Source of the DNA: Pyrobaculum sp. WP30
Lineage (GTDB): Archaea > Thermoproteota > Thermoprotei > Thermoproteales > Thermoproteaceae
DNA length: 64,000 nt
Direction: 5' to 3'
Assembly: GCA_001189275.1 (NCBI GenBank)
Contig: CP012158.1
Coordinates: 1,789,704 to 1,853,703 of the forward strand
The position numbers and the translations under genes are program-made. Below are positions 16,307 to 25,414 of the stretch, in pieces; the first letter of the stretch is position 1, and the number at the start of each line of letters is the position of its first letter. The notes under the pieces are model-generated. The model made no database searches, was not told the DNA's origin, and saw only the letters and a program-made list of their open reading frames with translations.

Positions 16307-17069
16307 ATCTTAACCAGTAGTAAACATAATCCCAGTCATAGCCGCATATGAAGAACCAACAATAAACAGGTGACCAGAAATACGAATAGCCTTCTGCTAT
16401 GCCGCCAGGTTTTGCGTACTGCAAGTCGGCTGGTCTGACCAACCCCATGAAGCCATACCCCCATGTCCACGTAGACCTGGCGTCCTCGTTCCAACCTGGA
16501 TTATTCACCGCGCCTATCCAACTTATCTTGCATGTATCTGCATCTAATAGGCGGAATTTCGTAGACTTAACAGTCTCTGTCCACGTAACCCCTACTCTGT
16601 AGCCACTTGTAACAATGCCCACACTCAGACTTATCTGCGTAGGTGAGCCGTATCGGTAATCAAAATTAGTTGGTTTCACCTGCGGTCCGCCTACGTTTCC
16701 AAAACTTTGTGCACTGCACCACCAATTTACACGTTGGGTGGGACCAACCCTATCATTAACGCCGCCTGTGGTTACGCCCCAATTTCTATAACTGTCTGGA
16801 TGACTAGTCACTACTATGACTTGAGGCCATACGTAAGCAGGTTGCTCATTGAAGTAGATAATTTTAGTACTTGCACACACAGTTACCTCTACCTTTGCCC
16901 AGTTATCATACTTAGCGCCGTATCTAATACCATAAAATTTATCGGAGTAATATTTAATTTCATTATCGCATCCCGTTGCTATTAAGCTCTGTGACTTCAA
17001 CAAAGCGACTGAAACTAGTAGAAGTATTAGGAACCCTTTTAATTTTACACTTCTATAAGGCTTAGGCAT
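16293..17069 (-). CDS. Secreted Trp/Tyr-rich protein, unknown
   Basis: A 258-residue protein with a clear signal peptide (KLKGFLILLLVSVALLKS, residues 9-26). The mature part is rich in Trp, Tyr, Gly and Thr, with repeated W-containing strands (VNWWCSAQSFGNVGG, STWTWGYGFMGL, FWSPVYCWFFICGYDWDY), consistent with an all-beta surface or adhesin-like fold. Six Cys may form disulfides. ATG 17069 lies about 25 bp after an A/T-rich box. It is unusually AT-rich for the window and is transcribed with the next gene. Confidence 0.6.
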   Translation of the reverse strand: MPKPYRSVKLKGFLILLLVSVALLKSQSLIATGCDNEIKYYSDKFYGIRYGAKYDNWAKVEVTVCASTKIIYFNEQPAYVWPQVIVVTSHPDSYRNWGVTTGGVNDRVGPTQRVNWWCSAQSFGNVGGPQVKPTNFDYRYGSPTQISLSVGIVTSGYRVGVTWTETVKSTKFRLLDADTCKISWIGAVNNPGWNEDARSTWTWGYGFMGLVRPADLQYAKPGGIAEGYSYFWSPVYCWFFICGYDWDYVYYWLRYEVR

Positions 17070-17222
17070 AAGAAAGCGTTCTCAACTTTTTTTATTTTTA
17101 CTTCGCTTATTGACGTAATGTTTTTTAGCCAAATATCGATAAAGTAAATTTTAATTTTTCTAGGGTCCGGTTTGTCATATAATAGGTTTGGGGTCATAAG
17201 AATTAATATGCCGTGACTAATC
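17070..17222. other. AT-rich intergenic stretch
   Basis: This is the most AT-rich non-coding stretch of the window, with poly-T runs on both sides of the promoter of the secreted-protein gene. No gene is supported. Confidence 0.4.
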
Positions 17223-17700
17223 CATGTATCTAGCGCTGAGAAGGCTTGGCGTGTTTGCCAAAATCTTGCTAAGTGGAGGTTCTCGCCGCTAGGTGTCGCA
17301 TTGTGTACGGAGCCCTCGCCAAGCTTCCCGCCTGGGAAAGACTCATGAAGGATGAGGATAAGATCAAAGCAGAGAAGGAGTAGAGAGGTTGAGAGCGAGC
17401 GGTCAGAGAGTAGGTTGAAGGCTTCAGCGGTTATGGAGGATTAGAGTGGTTAAGTGAGGAGACTCGACGCGCTTGAGGCTAGGTGGGGGTTGTGAGGGGA
17501 ATTGCTCAGATGGGCTTGTTATGCGGTAGAGGGCTTTTGATGGGGAGGAATATTAGAGTGTGGTGGAGCTGGACGTGGTGTTGGGGGTGGAGATGGAACG
17601 GCGGTGGAGATCGCCTCGGCTCTTAGGCGGCTTATAGTGGTGAAGAGGACTATGAAGTATGAAGAGGTGACTAGGCGTGGGGCGGGTTTTGGCGGGTTAC
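17223..17700 (+). pseudogene. Decayed PD-(D/E)XK nuclease gene (DUF3782-like)
   Basis: Pieces of one protein appear in changing frames. They are MYLALRRLGVFAKILL, VYGALAKLPAWERLMKDEDK, the coiled-coil/turn signature RRLDALEARWGL, the catalytic strand VELDVVLG, and then EIASALRRLIVVKRTMKYEEV, where the nuclease core E-x-K/S strand and following helix belong. Several stops and frameshifts separate them. The intact relative of similar design is at 42.8 kb. Such coiled-coil plus PD-(D/E)XK proteins are multicopy in Thermoproteales; their function is unknown. Confidence 0.6.
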
Positions 17701-17794
17701 TATATCCATGTCGAGGCTCTGGGGGTGTGGGGCGATGGGGCTGGCGGTGTGGCTTCCTAGGGGCGTCTTTTTATAGGGCTTCTTGAGTTGGGGC

Positions 17795-18961
17795 ATGCGG
17801 AGCGTGGAGAGGCTGGGGAACGGTGTTGTGTTGGTTTTGGATGGGTTCGAGTCGCCGACTGCCGCCGTGGTGGTGGCGGTGGGGGTGGGGTCGCTGTATG
17901 AGGAGAGGCGGCAGAGGGGCATTACCCACCTCCTGGAGCACATGTTGTTCCGGGTGCCGGGCTTCGACGTTGACGAGGCGGTGGAGGCGCTGGGCGGCTC
18001 CAACAACGCCTATACCCAGAGGGACCTCCTCGCGGTGGTTCTGGAGGGGGTGTCTGAGTCCGCCCCGGGCCTTGTGGAACTGGCGTATAGGCTGTACGCC
18101 AACGAGCGGTATAGGGAGGAGGATCTCCAGCGGGAGAAAGACGTCGTTCTCTCCGAGCTTCGGCAGGCGAGGGAGGACCCCTCCACCCGCGTGGGCGAGC
18201 TGGCGCTGAGGGCCCTCTTCGGCGACTCCGACTGGGGCGACCCCGTAGGCGGGACGCCCGAAACCGTGTCGGTCATCTCTCTCCAGGACTTGTTGGAGTT
18301 TAAGAGGCGGTGGTTCACGCCGGACAACACCGTGGTGGTCCTCTCAGGCGGCTTCGGCGAAGAGGCGGCTAGACGTGCCGCCGAGCTGTTCGGCAAGCTG
18401 GAGGGCCGGTCGCCGCCGAGGCGGAGGCCCGCGGCCGCCGCGGGGCCTAGGCGAATTGTAGAGGAGCGGGAGGTCGACGGCGTGTACTACGCCAAGGCCT
18501 TGAGACTCTCCGTAGAGGACCCCGCCGAGATGTATGCTCTGCTTTACGGAGCCGCCTTCCACCTGGGGACTGGCACCAAGTCCATCCTCTTCCACCTCCT
18601 GCGGACCGAAGGCGTGGCTTACTCTTACTACGTGGACTACGACGTGGTGGGGGACACTGCGTATCTTGAGGTGGTGGTGGAGTCTGCCCGCTCCATCGAG
18701 GAGGCGCGGCGGGCCGTGGAGGAGGCGTTGAAGCCGCGGGAGCCGCCGCCGTATAGGCTTAGGTTCTGCGACTACGTCTGGCGCGTGGAGTGGCGAAACG
18801 CCGCAAGCAGAGCCTTGACGGTGGCAGGCTACGTGGCCAAGGGCGGCCGGCCCGAGGCTATCGAGGAGGCGTTTAGACGCGCCGCGGAGAGAGGCACTGC
18901 GTGGATTCGGCCTCACATGGTGGACGAGGCGGAGGCTGTGTTGATAAAAAACTATAAATAG
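17795..18961 (+). CDS. M16-family zinc metallopeptidase
   Basis: A 388-residue M16B (mitochondrial-processing-peptidase-like) protein. The inverted zinc motif HLLEH is at residues 45-49 and the third ligand region EEDLQREKDVVLSEL is near 105-120. The second half is the inactive-type partner domain. It has no signal peptide. I chose ATG 17795 because CTTTTTATAG lies 24 bp upstream; a TTG at 17783 would extend it. The next gene begins with its own TATA box overlapping this gene's end. Confidence 0.88.
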   Translation: MRSVERLGNGVVLVLDGFESPTAAVVVAVGVGSLYEERRQRGITHLLEHMLFRVPGFDVDEAVEALGGSNNAYTQRDLLAVVLEGVSESAPGLVELAYRLYANERYREEDLQREKDVVLSELRQAREDPSTRVGELALRALFGDSDWGDPVGGTPETVSVISLQDLLEFKRRWFTPDNTVVVLSGGFGEEAARRAAELFGKLEGRSPPRRRPAAAAGPRRIVEEREVDGVYYAKALRLSVEDPAEMYALLYGAAFHLGTGTKSILFHLLRTEGVAYSYYVDYDVVGDTAYLEVVVESARSIEEARRAVEEALKPREPPPYRLRFCDYVWRVEWRNAASRALTVAGYVAKGGRPEAIEEAFRRAAERGTAWIRPHMVDEAEAVLIKNYK

Positions 18962-18979
18962 TGGAGATTTTTCCAGCAT

Positions 18980-20410
18980 ATGAACAACAAGCTTTCAACC
19001 GCGCTATCGGTGGTTGCTGTAATTCTCGCCGCAGTCGCCGCCGCGTTGGCCTACCAGGCATATACGACAACGCAGACAGAAGTCAAGGCGCTTGTGGAGC
19101 GGCTGGGCAAAGTGCAGCAGAGCCTAGACGCGTTGAGCAACAGCTTGGCGAAGCTGGCCGAGGAGGCCAGGTCTCTAAAGGCTGAGGTAGGCGCCGTCAA
19201 CAAGACCGGCCTCCTGGCGGAGCAACTGCAACGGAGGCTCGAGGCGGTGGCCCGCGACGTTTCGAAGCTGGCGGAGGAGGCGGCGGCTCTTAGGGCAGAG
19301 GTGAGGGCTGTGAACAACACCGCGGCGGCCGCCTACGCCCAAGCCAAGCTGGTGTCGGAGGCCGTCTCGCGGCCCGCCGGCGCGGTCCCCGTAAAATACG
19401 CCAAGCTGTTTACCATCTCATACGAAGGGGACGTCTACGTCTTGACGGACGCCATGGGGAGGAAGATATTGGCCGTGCCCAGGGGGTTGCCGCAAGACCT
19501 TTTGGCGTACTACAGGGCGAAATATAGACCGGACGTGGTGGTGGAGTACCCGGTGAAGAGGGTGGTGGTCATGGCTTCTACGCATGTGGCTATGATCTAC
19601 CGGCTGTATAAAGAGGTTAGGCGGCCCGACATCCTCAGATCTGTGGTGGGCATAATGTGGGGCCGGGAGTACAGCTGGCACATGCCGGAGGTCGCCGCGA
19701 TGCTGGAGAACGGCACGATCGCAGACGTGGGGCCGGCGTCTTCGCCTAACTACGAGCGGCTGACTGCGCTTAAGCCCGACGTAGTTTTTGTCTACTTCTA
19801 CCCAGGTCCCTACGGCACCGAGGCCGTTGTCAACAGACTGGCGCAGCTGGGCGTGCCCTACGTCGTGGTGAACGAGTTCCAAGAGCCGTCGCCGCTGGGG
19901 CGGGCCGAGTGGATTAAGTTCTTCGCCGTCTTCTTCAACGCCACGAGAGACGCAGTTAGGATCTTCGACGCGGTGGAGGCCAGGTGGAACAGCTTGGCAG
20001 TCCTCGCCGCGGACCTAGACCGGCCCAGAGTGGCGTGGTTCACAATATTCGGCGGAGTCCTTTACCCCGCCGGGCCCCAGGTCAGAGAGCTAATACGCCT
20101 CGCCGGGGGCAGATACGCCTACGCCAACTACAGCCGCGTGGACCTAGAGGTCGTGCTGAAACACAGAAACGACGTAGACGTCCTCATCTGGTCCAGCTAC
20201 GGCGTCTCCACAATCCAAGACATAGTCAAGGTGGAGCCCCGCCTGGCGGAGCTCAGGCCGGTGATCCTTGGGCGGGTGTACGCCTACAGCCCCGCCTTCT
20301 ACCAGCTGGGCAACGCCTACCCGGAGAAGTTGCTGGAGGAGCTCGTGTGGATACTGCACCCAGAAGCGTTGCCGCCGGGCAACTTCACGCTGTTTGTGCA
20401 TCTGCGGTGA
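18980..20410 (+). CDS. Substrate-binding protein of metal-chelate/cobalamin ABC importer
   Basis: This 476-residue protein has an N-terminal membrane anchor (residues 6-26), a long coiled-coil stalk (about 30-130, heptads of VKALVERLGKVQQSL type) and a BtuF/FhuD-like class III binding domain (VKRVVVMASTHVAMIYRLY, then LKPDVVFVYFYPG and the Fe-S/B12-type second lobe from about 330). The family binds iron-siderophores, haem or cobalamin; the substrate here cannot be fixed. ATG 18980 lies about 24 bp after ACTATAAAT. It forms an operon with the permease (GTGA overlap) and ATPase. Confidence 0.85.
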   Translation: MNNKLSTALSVVAVILAAVAAALAYQAYTTTQTEVKALVERLGKVQQSLDALSNSLAKLAEEARSLKAEVGAVNKTGLLAEQLQRRLEAVARDVSKLAEEAAALRAEVRAVNNTAAAAYAQAKLVSEAVSRPAGAVPVKYAKLFTISYEGDVYVLTDAMGRKILAVPRGLPQDLLAYYRAKYRPDVVVEYPVKRVVVMASTHVAMIYRLYKEVRRPDILRSVVGIMWGREYSWHMPEVAAMLENGTIADVGPASSPNYERLTALKPDVVFVYFYPGPYGTEAVVNRLAQLGVPYVVVNEFQEPSPLGRAEWIKFFAVFFNATRDAVRIFDAVEARWNSLAVLAADLDRPRVAWFTIFGGVLYPAGPQVRELIRLAGGRYAYANYSRVDLEVVLKHRNDVDVLIWSSYGVSTIQDIVKVEPRLAELRPVILGRVYAYSPAFYQLGNAYPEKLLEELVWILHPEALPPGNFTLFVHLR

Positions 20411-21330
20411 GGCGGCTTCTGCTTCTCATAATTCCACTACTTTTTTCCGCCGCAGTTCTGCTGGGGCCAGCCGGCGTAGACCCTCACATCATCGAGACGG
20501 TTAGGCTTCCCCGTGCCCTCGGCGCCGTGGTGGGCGGCGTTTTGCTCGGCGTGTCGGGCCTCCTCCTCCAGACCACGCTGAGGAACCCCCTGGCGGACCC
20601 CTACGTGCTGGGGGTCAGCGGCGTCGCCGTCCTCGCGGCTCTGGGGTCGTACCTCCTGTGGAGGCTGTGGGGCCTTCCGTACCTCGGCTTCCTCCTCGGC
20701 GCATTGCTGGGCGCCGCCGCCGCGACAGCCGCCTTGCTACTCCTCGCGAGGAGGGCGGGGATGCTCGTCGTGCTAATGGCGGGCATCCTCCTCTCCTACG
20801 CCGCGTCCTCCGCGCTTCAGCTGACGTTGCTGGCCCTCCCGCCGGAGGAGCTGGGCTACATATACGTGGGTCTCCAGGGAAGCTTCGCCGCCTACCCAGC
20901 CGGCGTGTGGGGGTACGTAATAGCCGCGGCGGCGCTCGTCCTGGTCTTGTTTGTCTATTTCAACTCGCGCCACGTGGCGGCGCTTCTACACGGCGAGGAG
21001 GCGGCGGCGGGGCTGGGGGTGGACGTGAAGAAAGCCGTTATCTACGTCGTCGGCGCGGCCTCGGCGGGCGTCGGAGTCGCCGTGGCCTCCGTGGGGCCTG
21101 TGGGGTTCGTCGGCCTGCTGGCCCCCCACATGGCGCGTTGGGTAGCCGGACGCCAGAGGGCAGACATGGTGCTTCTGGAGACGGCGGGGCTCGGCGCCGC
21201 CCTTGCCCTCGCGGCCGACCTAGCGACTAGGCTCCTTCTGCCCCGCGAGCTACCGGTCAACGTGGTGTTGTCTCTCGTGGGGGCCCCCGCGGCGGGCTGG
21301 CTTCTGTGGAGGTATGTACGTAAGATTTGA
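20407..21330 (+). CDS. FecCD-type ABC permease
   Basis: A 307-residue permease of the BtuC/FecCD family with about nine membrane helices. Family motifs are RLPRALGAVVGGVLLGVSGLL near residue 30, NPLADPYVLGVSGVA near 62 and PVGFVGLLAPHMAR near 235, the last forming the ATPase coupling helix. GTG 20407 overlaps the TGA of the binding-protein gene. It forms the translocation pore of the importer. Confidence 0.93.
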   Translation: MRRLLLLIIPLLFSAAVLLGPAGVDPHIIETVRLPRALGAVVGGVLLGVSGLLLQTTLRNPLADPYVLGVSGVAVLAALGSYLLWRLWGLPYLGFLLGALLGAAAATAALLLLARRAGMLVVLMAGILLSYAASSALQLTLLALPPEELGYIYVGLQGSFAAYPAGVWGYVIAAAALVLVLFVYFNSRHVAALLHGEEAAAGLGVDVKKAVIYVVGAASAGVGVAVASVGPVGFVGLLAPHMARWVAGRQRADMVLLETAGLGAALALAADLATRLLLPRELPVNVVLSLVGAPAAGWLLWRYVRKI

Positions 21331-21958
21331 CGTTGTCAAGAAGCTGGGCGACTTCGCCCTTGAGGCGGCCGGCGAGCTGGGGGAGGGGCTGACCTGCATG
21401 GTTGGGCCCAACGGGTCGGGCAAAACCACCCTACTCAAGATCTTGGCGGGCCTCTTGAGGCCCGACCGCGGCTGGGTGGAGCACGTCGGCGTCAAGGCGA
21501 AGGTATACGTGGGGGAGCTCCATGTGCCGCCTGACGCGGCGGCGGTGGAGGTAGCGCTGGCGGGGAGATCCCGCTTCTCCCCAACGCCGGTGAGGAGAGA
21601 GGACGTGGAGGCGGCGAGGCGCTACATGCGCCTCCTGGAGGTTGAGGACCTCGCGGAGAGGAGGTGGCGGACCCTCAGCGGGGGTCAGAGACAGAGGGTG
21701 GTCATCGCGGCGGCGCTTGCGGCAGAGGCGGACCTCCTCCTCCTCGACGAGCCTCTCGCCAACCTACACGGCGACTGGCGGGGCCGCGTCATGAAAACGC
21801 TCGCCGACTACGCAACCGGGAGGATAGTCGTCGTCACCACACACCACGGCGACGTCTTGAAGTGTTGCCGCGCCTTGATTGCGCTTAGGGAGGGTAGGGT
21901 GGCGTGGCGCGGGGACCCCCAGCAATACGCCGAACCGCTAGACGCAACTTGCGGCTAG
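21314..21958 (+). CDS. ABC ATPase of the metal-chelate importer
   Basis: A 214-residue ABC subunit with Walker A GPNGSGKTT (residues 34-42), signature LSGGQRQRV, Walker B LLLLDEPLANLHG and H-loop VVTTHHGDVL. It is short for the BtuD/FepC group (usually about 250). It overlaps the permease gene by 17 bases, so the three genes are one operon. It energizes import. Confidence 0.92.
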   Translation: MYVRFDVVKKLGDFALEAAGELGEGLTCMVGPNGSGKTTLLKILAGLLRPDRGWVEHVGVKAKVYVGELHVPPDAAAVEVALAGRSRFSPTPVRREDVEAARRYMRLLEVEDLAERRWRTLSGGQRQRVVIAAALAAEADLLLLDEPLANLHGDWRGRVMKTLADYATGRIVVVTTHHGDVLKCCRALIALREGRVAWRGDPQQYAEPLDATCG

Positions 21959-22066
21959 GCTACCTCCGGCGGGCGCTGTGCCGCACCGAGCCGTTGCGTA
22001 TTTTCGCTTGTACGTGGATTGGGATGCGGCGGAGAAAAATTAATATACATATACTCATCGTCGGGC

Positions 22067-24289
22067 ATGTCTTCAGCGGTTAGGGTAGTGGAGAAGCAAC
22101 TGGACGAAATCTTGGCGATTGCGAAGAACCCCGCGCAGATCCGAAACGCCGGCACGCTGGCGCATGTGGACCATGGGAAGACCACCACCAGCGACTCGCT
22201 TCTGATGGGCGCTGGGCTTCTGTCGCCTAAGGTGGCCGGGAAGGCGCTTGCGATGGACTACGTCCCCATTGAACAGCTGAGACAGATGACGGTTAAGGCG
22301 GCTAACATATCGCTGTATTTCGAATACGGGGGCAAGCCGTATTTGATCAACTTCGTCGACACGCCGGGCCACGTAGACTTCACCGGCCACGTGACGCGCT
22401 CCCTAAGGGTCATGGACGGCGGCCTCGTGGTGGTGGACTCAGTGGAGGGCGTCATGACGCAGACAGAAACCGTGGTGAGGCAGGCTCTTGAGGAGTATGT
22501 GAGGCCTGTGCTCTTCATCAACAAGATCGACCGCCTCATTAAGGAGCTAAGGCTTTCGCCGCAGGAGATCCAGCAGAGGATTCTCACCATTGTGAAGGAC
22601 TTCAACGCCCTTATTGATATGTTCGGCCCGCCGGAGTTTAGAGATAAGTGGAAGGTAGACCCGGCGAAGGGCCAGGTGGCTCTCGGCTCGGCGCTTCACA
22701 AGTGGGGCATCACGATCCCGATGGCGCAGAAGGCGGGGCTCAAGTTTAGCAATATTGTAGATGCCTACGAGAAGGGGTATGTGGATAAGTTGGCGGAGGA
22801 GTTTCCGTTGTATAAGACCTTGCTGACCATGATCATTGAACACGTGCCGCCGCCAAACGTGGCCCAGAGGTACAGAATCCCGCGGCTGTGGCGCGGCGAT
22901 TTAAACAGCGAGATCGGCAAGGCGCTTCTTGAGGCTGACCCCAACGGACCCACCATCGTGGCCGTGAGTAAGGTTAACAAAGATCCGCACGCCGGCTTAA
23001 TCGCCACGGGCCGCGTCTTTTCTGGGACGATTAGGGAAGGCGACGAGATATACATCATCGGGCGGAAGATGAAGAAGAAGGTTCTGCAGACATACATCTA
23101 CATGGGCCCCACGAGGATAATAGTGCCCTACATGCCAGCCGGCAACATAGTGGCGTTGATGGGCGTCGACGAGGCTCGGGCTGGCGACACCCTTGTGGAT
23201 CCGAAATTCGGCGACGTCCCGCCGTTTGAGAGGATGAGGTACATATCCGAGCCGGTGGTGACAGTCGCCATCGAGCCAAAGAACCCGGCTGAGCTCGCCA
23301 GGCTTGTGGAGGCGCTTAAAGACCTCGTCATCGAGGACCCGACGCTAGACCTCAAGATCGACCAGGAGACCGGCCAGATCCTCCTCTCAGGCGTGGGGAC
23401 TCTGCACCTCGAGATCGCCACGTGGCTACTTAAGGAGCGCACCAAGACGGAGTTCACCGTGTCGCCGCCGTTGATCCGCTTCAGGGAGACTGTGCGGGAA
23501 AGGTCGCAGGTGTGGGAGGGCAAGTCGCCGAATAAGCACAACCGCCTCTACTTCTACGTGGAGCCTCTCGACGAGACCACCATCGAGCTCATCGCCTTGA
23601 AGGAGGTCACCGAGGACCAGGACCCGAGGGAGAGGGCGAAGATCCTTAGGGAGAAGGCCGGCTGGGACGCCGACGAGGCGAGGGGCATCTGGGCCATTGA
23701 CGACAGGTACTTCAACATAATTGTAGACAGGACGTCCGGCATCCAGTACCTCCGCGAGATAAGAGACTACATCGTGCAGGGCTTTAGGTGGGCCGCAGAG
23801 GCTGGCCCCTTGGCCATGGAGCCCATGAGGGGCGTCAAGGTGGTGCTGACCGACGCCGTTGTGCACGAGGACCCGGCGCACCGCGGGCCAGCGCAGATAA
23901 TGCCCGCCACTAAAAACGCCATATTCGCCGCCATGCTCTCCGCGAGGCCGACGGTGCTGGAGCCCTTGATGAAGCTGGACATCAAGGTGGCGCCTGATTA
24001 CATCGGCGCGGTGACCTCCGTGTTGAACAAACACAGGGGGAAGGTTCTGGACATGACACAGCAGGAGTACATGGCCTTCTTGAGGGCTGAGCTCCCGGTG
24101 CTTGAGTCGTTTAACATAAGCGACGAGCTCCGCGCGGCCGCCGCCGGCAAGATCTTCTGGTCCATGCAGTTCTCCCGCTGGGCGCCTGTCCCCGAGTCTA
24201 TGCTGGGAGACCTCGTGAAGCAGCTGAGGAAGAAGAAGGGGCTGAAAGAGGACATCCCGAAGCCGACTGACTTCGTGGAGACGTTCTAA
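22067..24289 (+). CDS. fusA: Translation elongation factor aEF-2
   Basis: This is the 740-residue archaeal EF-2, the GTPase that moves tRNAs and mRNA through the ribosome. G1 is AHVDHGKTT (near residue 28), G3 is DTPGH and G4 is NKID. Domain IV carries the diphthamide loop, VVHEDPAHRGPAQIMP, whose AHRG histidine is the modification site. I chose ATG 22067 (MSSAVRVVEKQL) because TTAATATA lies about 25 bp upstream. A C/D-box sRNA candidate lies just downstream on the other strand. Confidence 0.97.
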   Translation: MSSAVRVVEKQLDEILAIAKNPAQIRNAGTLAHVDHGKTTTSDSLLMGAGLLSPKVAGKALAMDYVPIEQLRQMTVKAANISLYFEYGGKPYLINFVDTPGHVDFTGHVTRSLRVMDGGLVVVDSVEGVMTQTETVVRQALEEYVRPVLFINKIDRLIKELRLSPQEIQQRILTIVKDFNALIDMFGPPEFRDKWKVDPAKGQVALGSALHKWGITIPMAQKAGLKFSNIVDAYEKGYVDKLAEEFPLYKTLLTMIIEHVPPPNVAQRYRIPRLWRGDLNSEIGKALLEADPNGPTIVAVSKVNKDPHAGLIATGRVFSGTIREGDEIYIIGRKMKKKVLQTYIYMGPTRIIVPYMPAGNIVALMGVDEARAGDTLVDPKFGDVPPFERMRYISEPVVTVAIEPKNPAELARLVEALKDLVIEDPTLDLKIDQETGQILLSGVGTLHLEIATWLLKERTKTEFTVSPPLIRFRETVRERSQVWEGKSPNKHNRLYFYVEPLDETTIELIALKEVTEDQDPRERAKILREKAGWDADEARGIWAIDDRYFNIIVDRTSGIQYLREIRDYIVQGFRWAAEAGPLAMEPMRGVKVVLTDAVVHEDPAHRGPAQIMPATKNAIFAAMLSARPTVLEPLMKLDIKVAPDYIGAVTSVLNKHRGKVLDMTQQEYMAFLRAELPVLESFNISDELRAAAAGKIFWSMQFSRWAPVPESMLGDLVKQLRKKKGLKEDIPKPTDFVETF

Positions 24290-24293
24290 TTTT

Positions 24294-24342
24294 TCAGCAT
24301 AGAAACACATCTTCATGAGTCGAGTCACGGCCGTGTCATCAC
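24294..24342 (-). ncRNA. C/D-box sRNA candidate, opposite strand after EF-2
   Basis: Read on the minus strand, the 49 bases hold C box GTGATGA, an 11-nt guide CACGGCCGTGA, a weak D' box CTCG, C' box ATGAAGA, a 12-nt guide TGTGTTTCTATG and D box CTGA. This is the order and spacing of archaeal C/D sRNAs, which guide 2'-O-methylation of rRNA or tRNA. A minus-strand TATA-like GTTAAATACG is centred about 25 bp before the C box. The targets were not determined. Confidence 0.6.
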
Positions 24343-24397
24343 ATTTCTCTCCACCTGGGCGTATTTAACATTTAAAAAGAGATAACATGTTGCTCAT

Positions 24398-25414
24398 ATG
24401 TCTATTAGGACCTTATTGGCGGTGGTTTTCGCAGTGGCCGCGGTGCTTGTTGCCGTCTTGGCGTTGCAGGCCTACCAGCAGACCACGGAGAAGAGGCTCG
24501 TAATAGTCGGGCCCCATGGCATAAGCGACTTGGGCAAGGCGCTTGCGCAGGAGTTCAGCAAGAAATACGGCGTAAACGCCACCTTCGTGCCGCTGGGAGG
24601 CGCCGTGGAGATGGTAAACGAGCTGGTCCGCAACAGGGACAACCCGCCCTGGGACGTGGCCATAGGGATTCCGGAGTTCTACTACACCGTGTTGATCGAT
24701 AGAGACGTCCTCTACTGCCCCGGAATAAAGGTAGACGGCGTGCCTGCGGACGAGTATTGGGATCCACGTGGGTGCGTCTACCCGCTGGATAAGTCGTACA
24801 TAGGGATGGTGTATAACGAGACCGCGTTGGCGAGACTCGGCTTGAAGCCGCCCCAGACGTTGGACGACTTGCTCAAGCCGGAGTACAAGGGGCTCGTCGC
24901 GTATCCAAACCCCGTCACCTCGGGGACGGGTCTCGCGGTGATTTCATGGGTCATGTCTGTGAAGGGGGAGGAAGAGGGGTGGCGCTACCTCAAGCAACTG
25001 GCGGGGCAGATCGCCAAGGTTGGTTACCTCAGCGGATTCACGGCTACGAGGAACGCGCTTAAGCGCGGCGACGTGGTTGTGGCCTTGTCGTGGTTCAGCC
25101 ACGCCATAGACCCCGGCACGCCGCATATGCGCGCCGCGACCTCAAGCGCGTTTCTCTACAGAGAGGGGGTGGCGGTGCTTAGGAACTCGAAGAACCGCGA
25201 CCTCGCCGTGGAGTTTGTAAAGTTCGCCTTGAGCAAGGAGGGTCAGGACCTCGTGGATCCCTACAACTACATGTTACCGGTTAGGCCCGACGCGAAGGTA
25301 GAAAACAACATGGGCCTCCCGCAGCCGCGTAGCGTCGTGGTGTACAACCCGGCGCTGGGGTCCAAGGCCGACGAGTGGAGGCTTAGGTGGCAGAGGGAAG
25401 TAGCCGGCGGGTGA
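24398..25414 (+). CDS. ABC substrate-binding protein (thiamine/ferric-iron type)
   Basis: This 338-residue protein has an N-terminal membrane anchor (residues 4-24) and a class I/II binding fold. The segments YKGLVAYPNPVTSGTGLAVISW and VVVALSWFSHAI resemble the TbpA thiamine-binding subgroup; the related FbpA iron binders are the alternative. ATG 24398 lies about 25 bp after ATTTAAAAAG. The permease gene starts in a GTGA overlap. The adjacent feoB gene argues for iron and the thiamine genes elsewhere argue for thiamine, so the substrate is open. Confidence 0.8.
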   Translation: MSIRTLLAVVFAVAAVLVAVLALQAYQQTTEKRLVIVGPHGISDLGKALAQEFSKKYGVNATFVPLGGAVEMVNELVRNRDNPPWDVAIGIPEFYYTVLIDRDVLYCPGIKVDGVPADEYWDPRGCVYPLDKSYIGMVYNETALARLGLKPPQTLDDLLKPEYKGLVAYPNPVTSGTGLAVISWVMSVKGEEEGWRYLKQLAGQIAKVGYLSGFTATRNALKRGDVVVALSWFSHAIDPGTPHMRAATSSAFLYREGVAVLRNSKNRDLAVEFVKFALSKEGQDLVDPYNYMLPVRPDAKVENNMGLPQPRSVVVYNPALGSKADEWRLRWQREVAGG

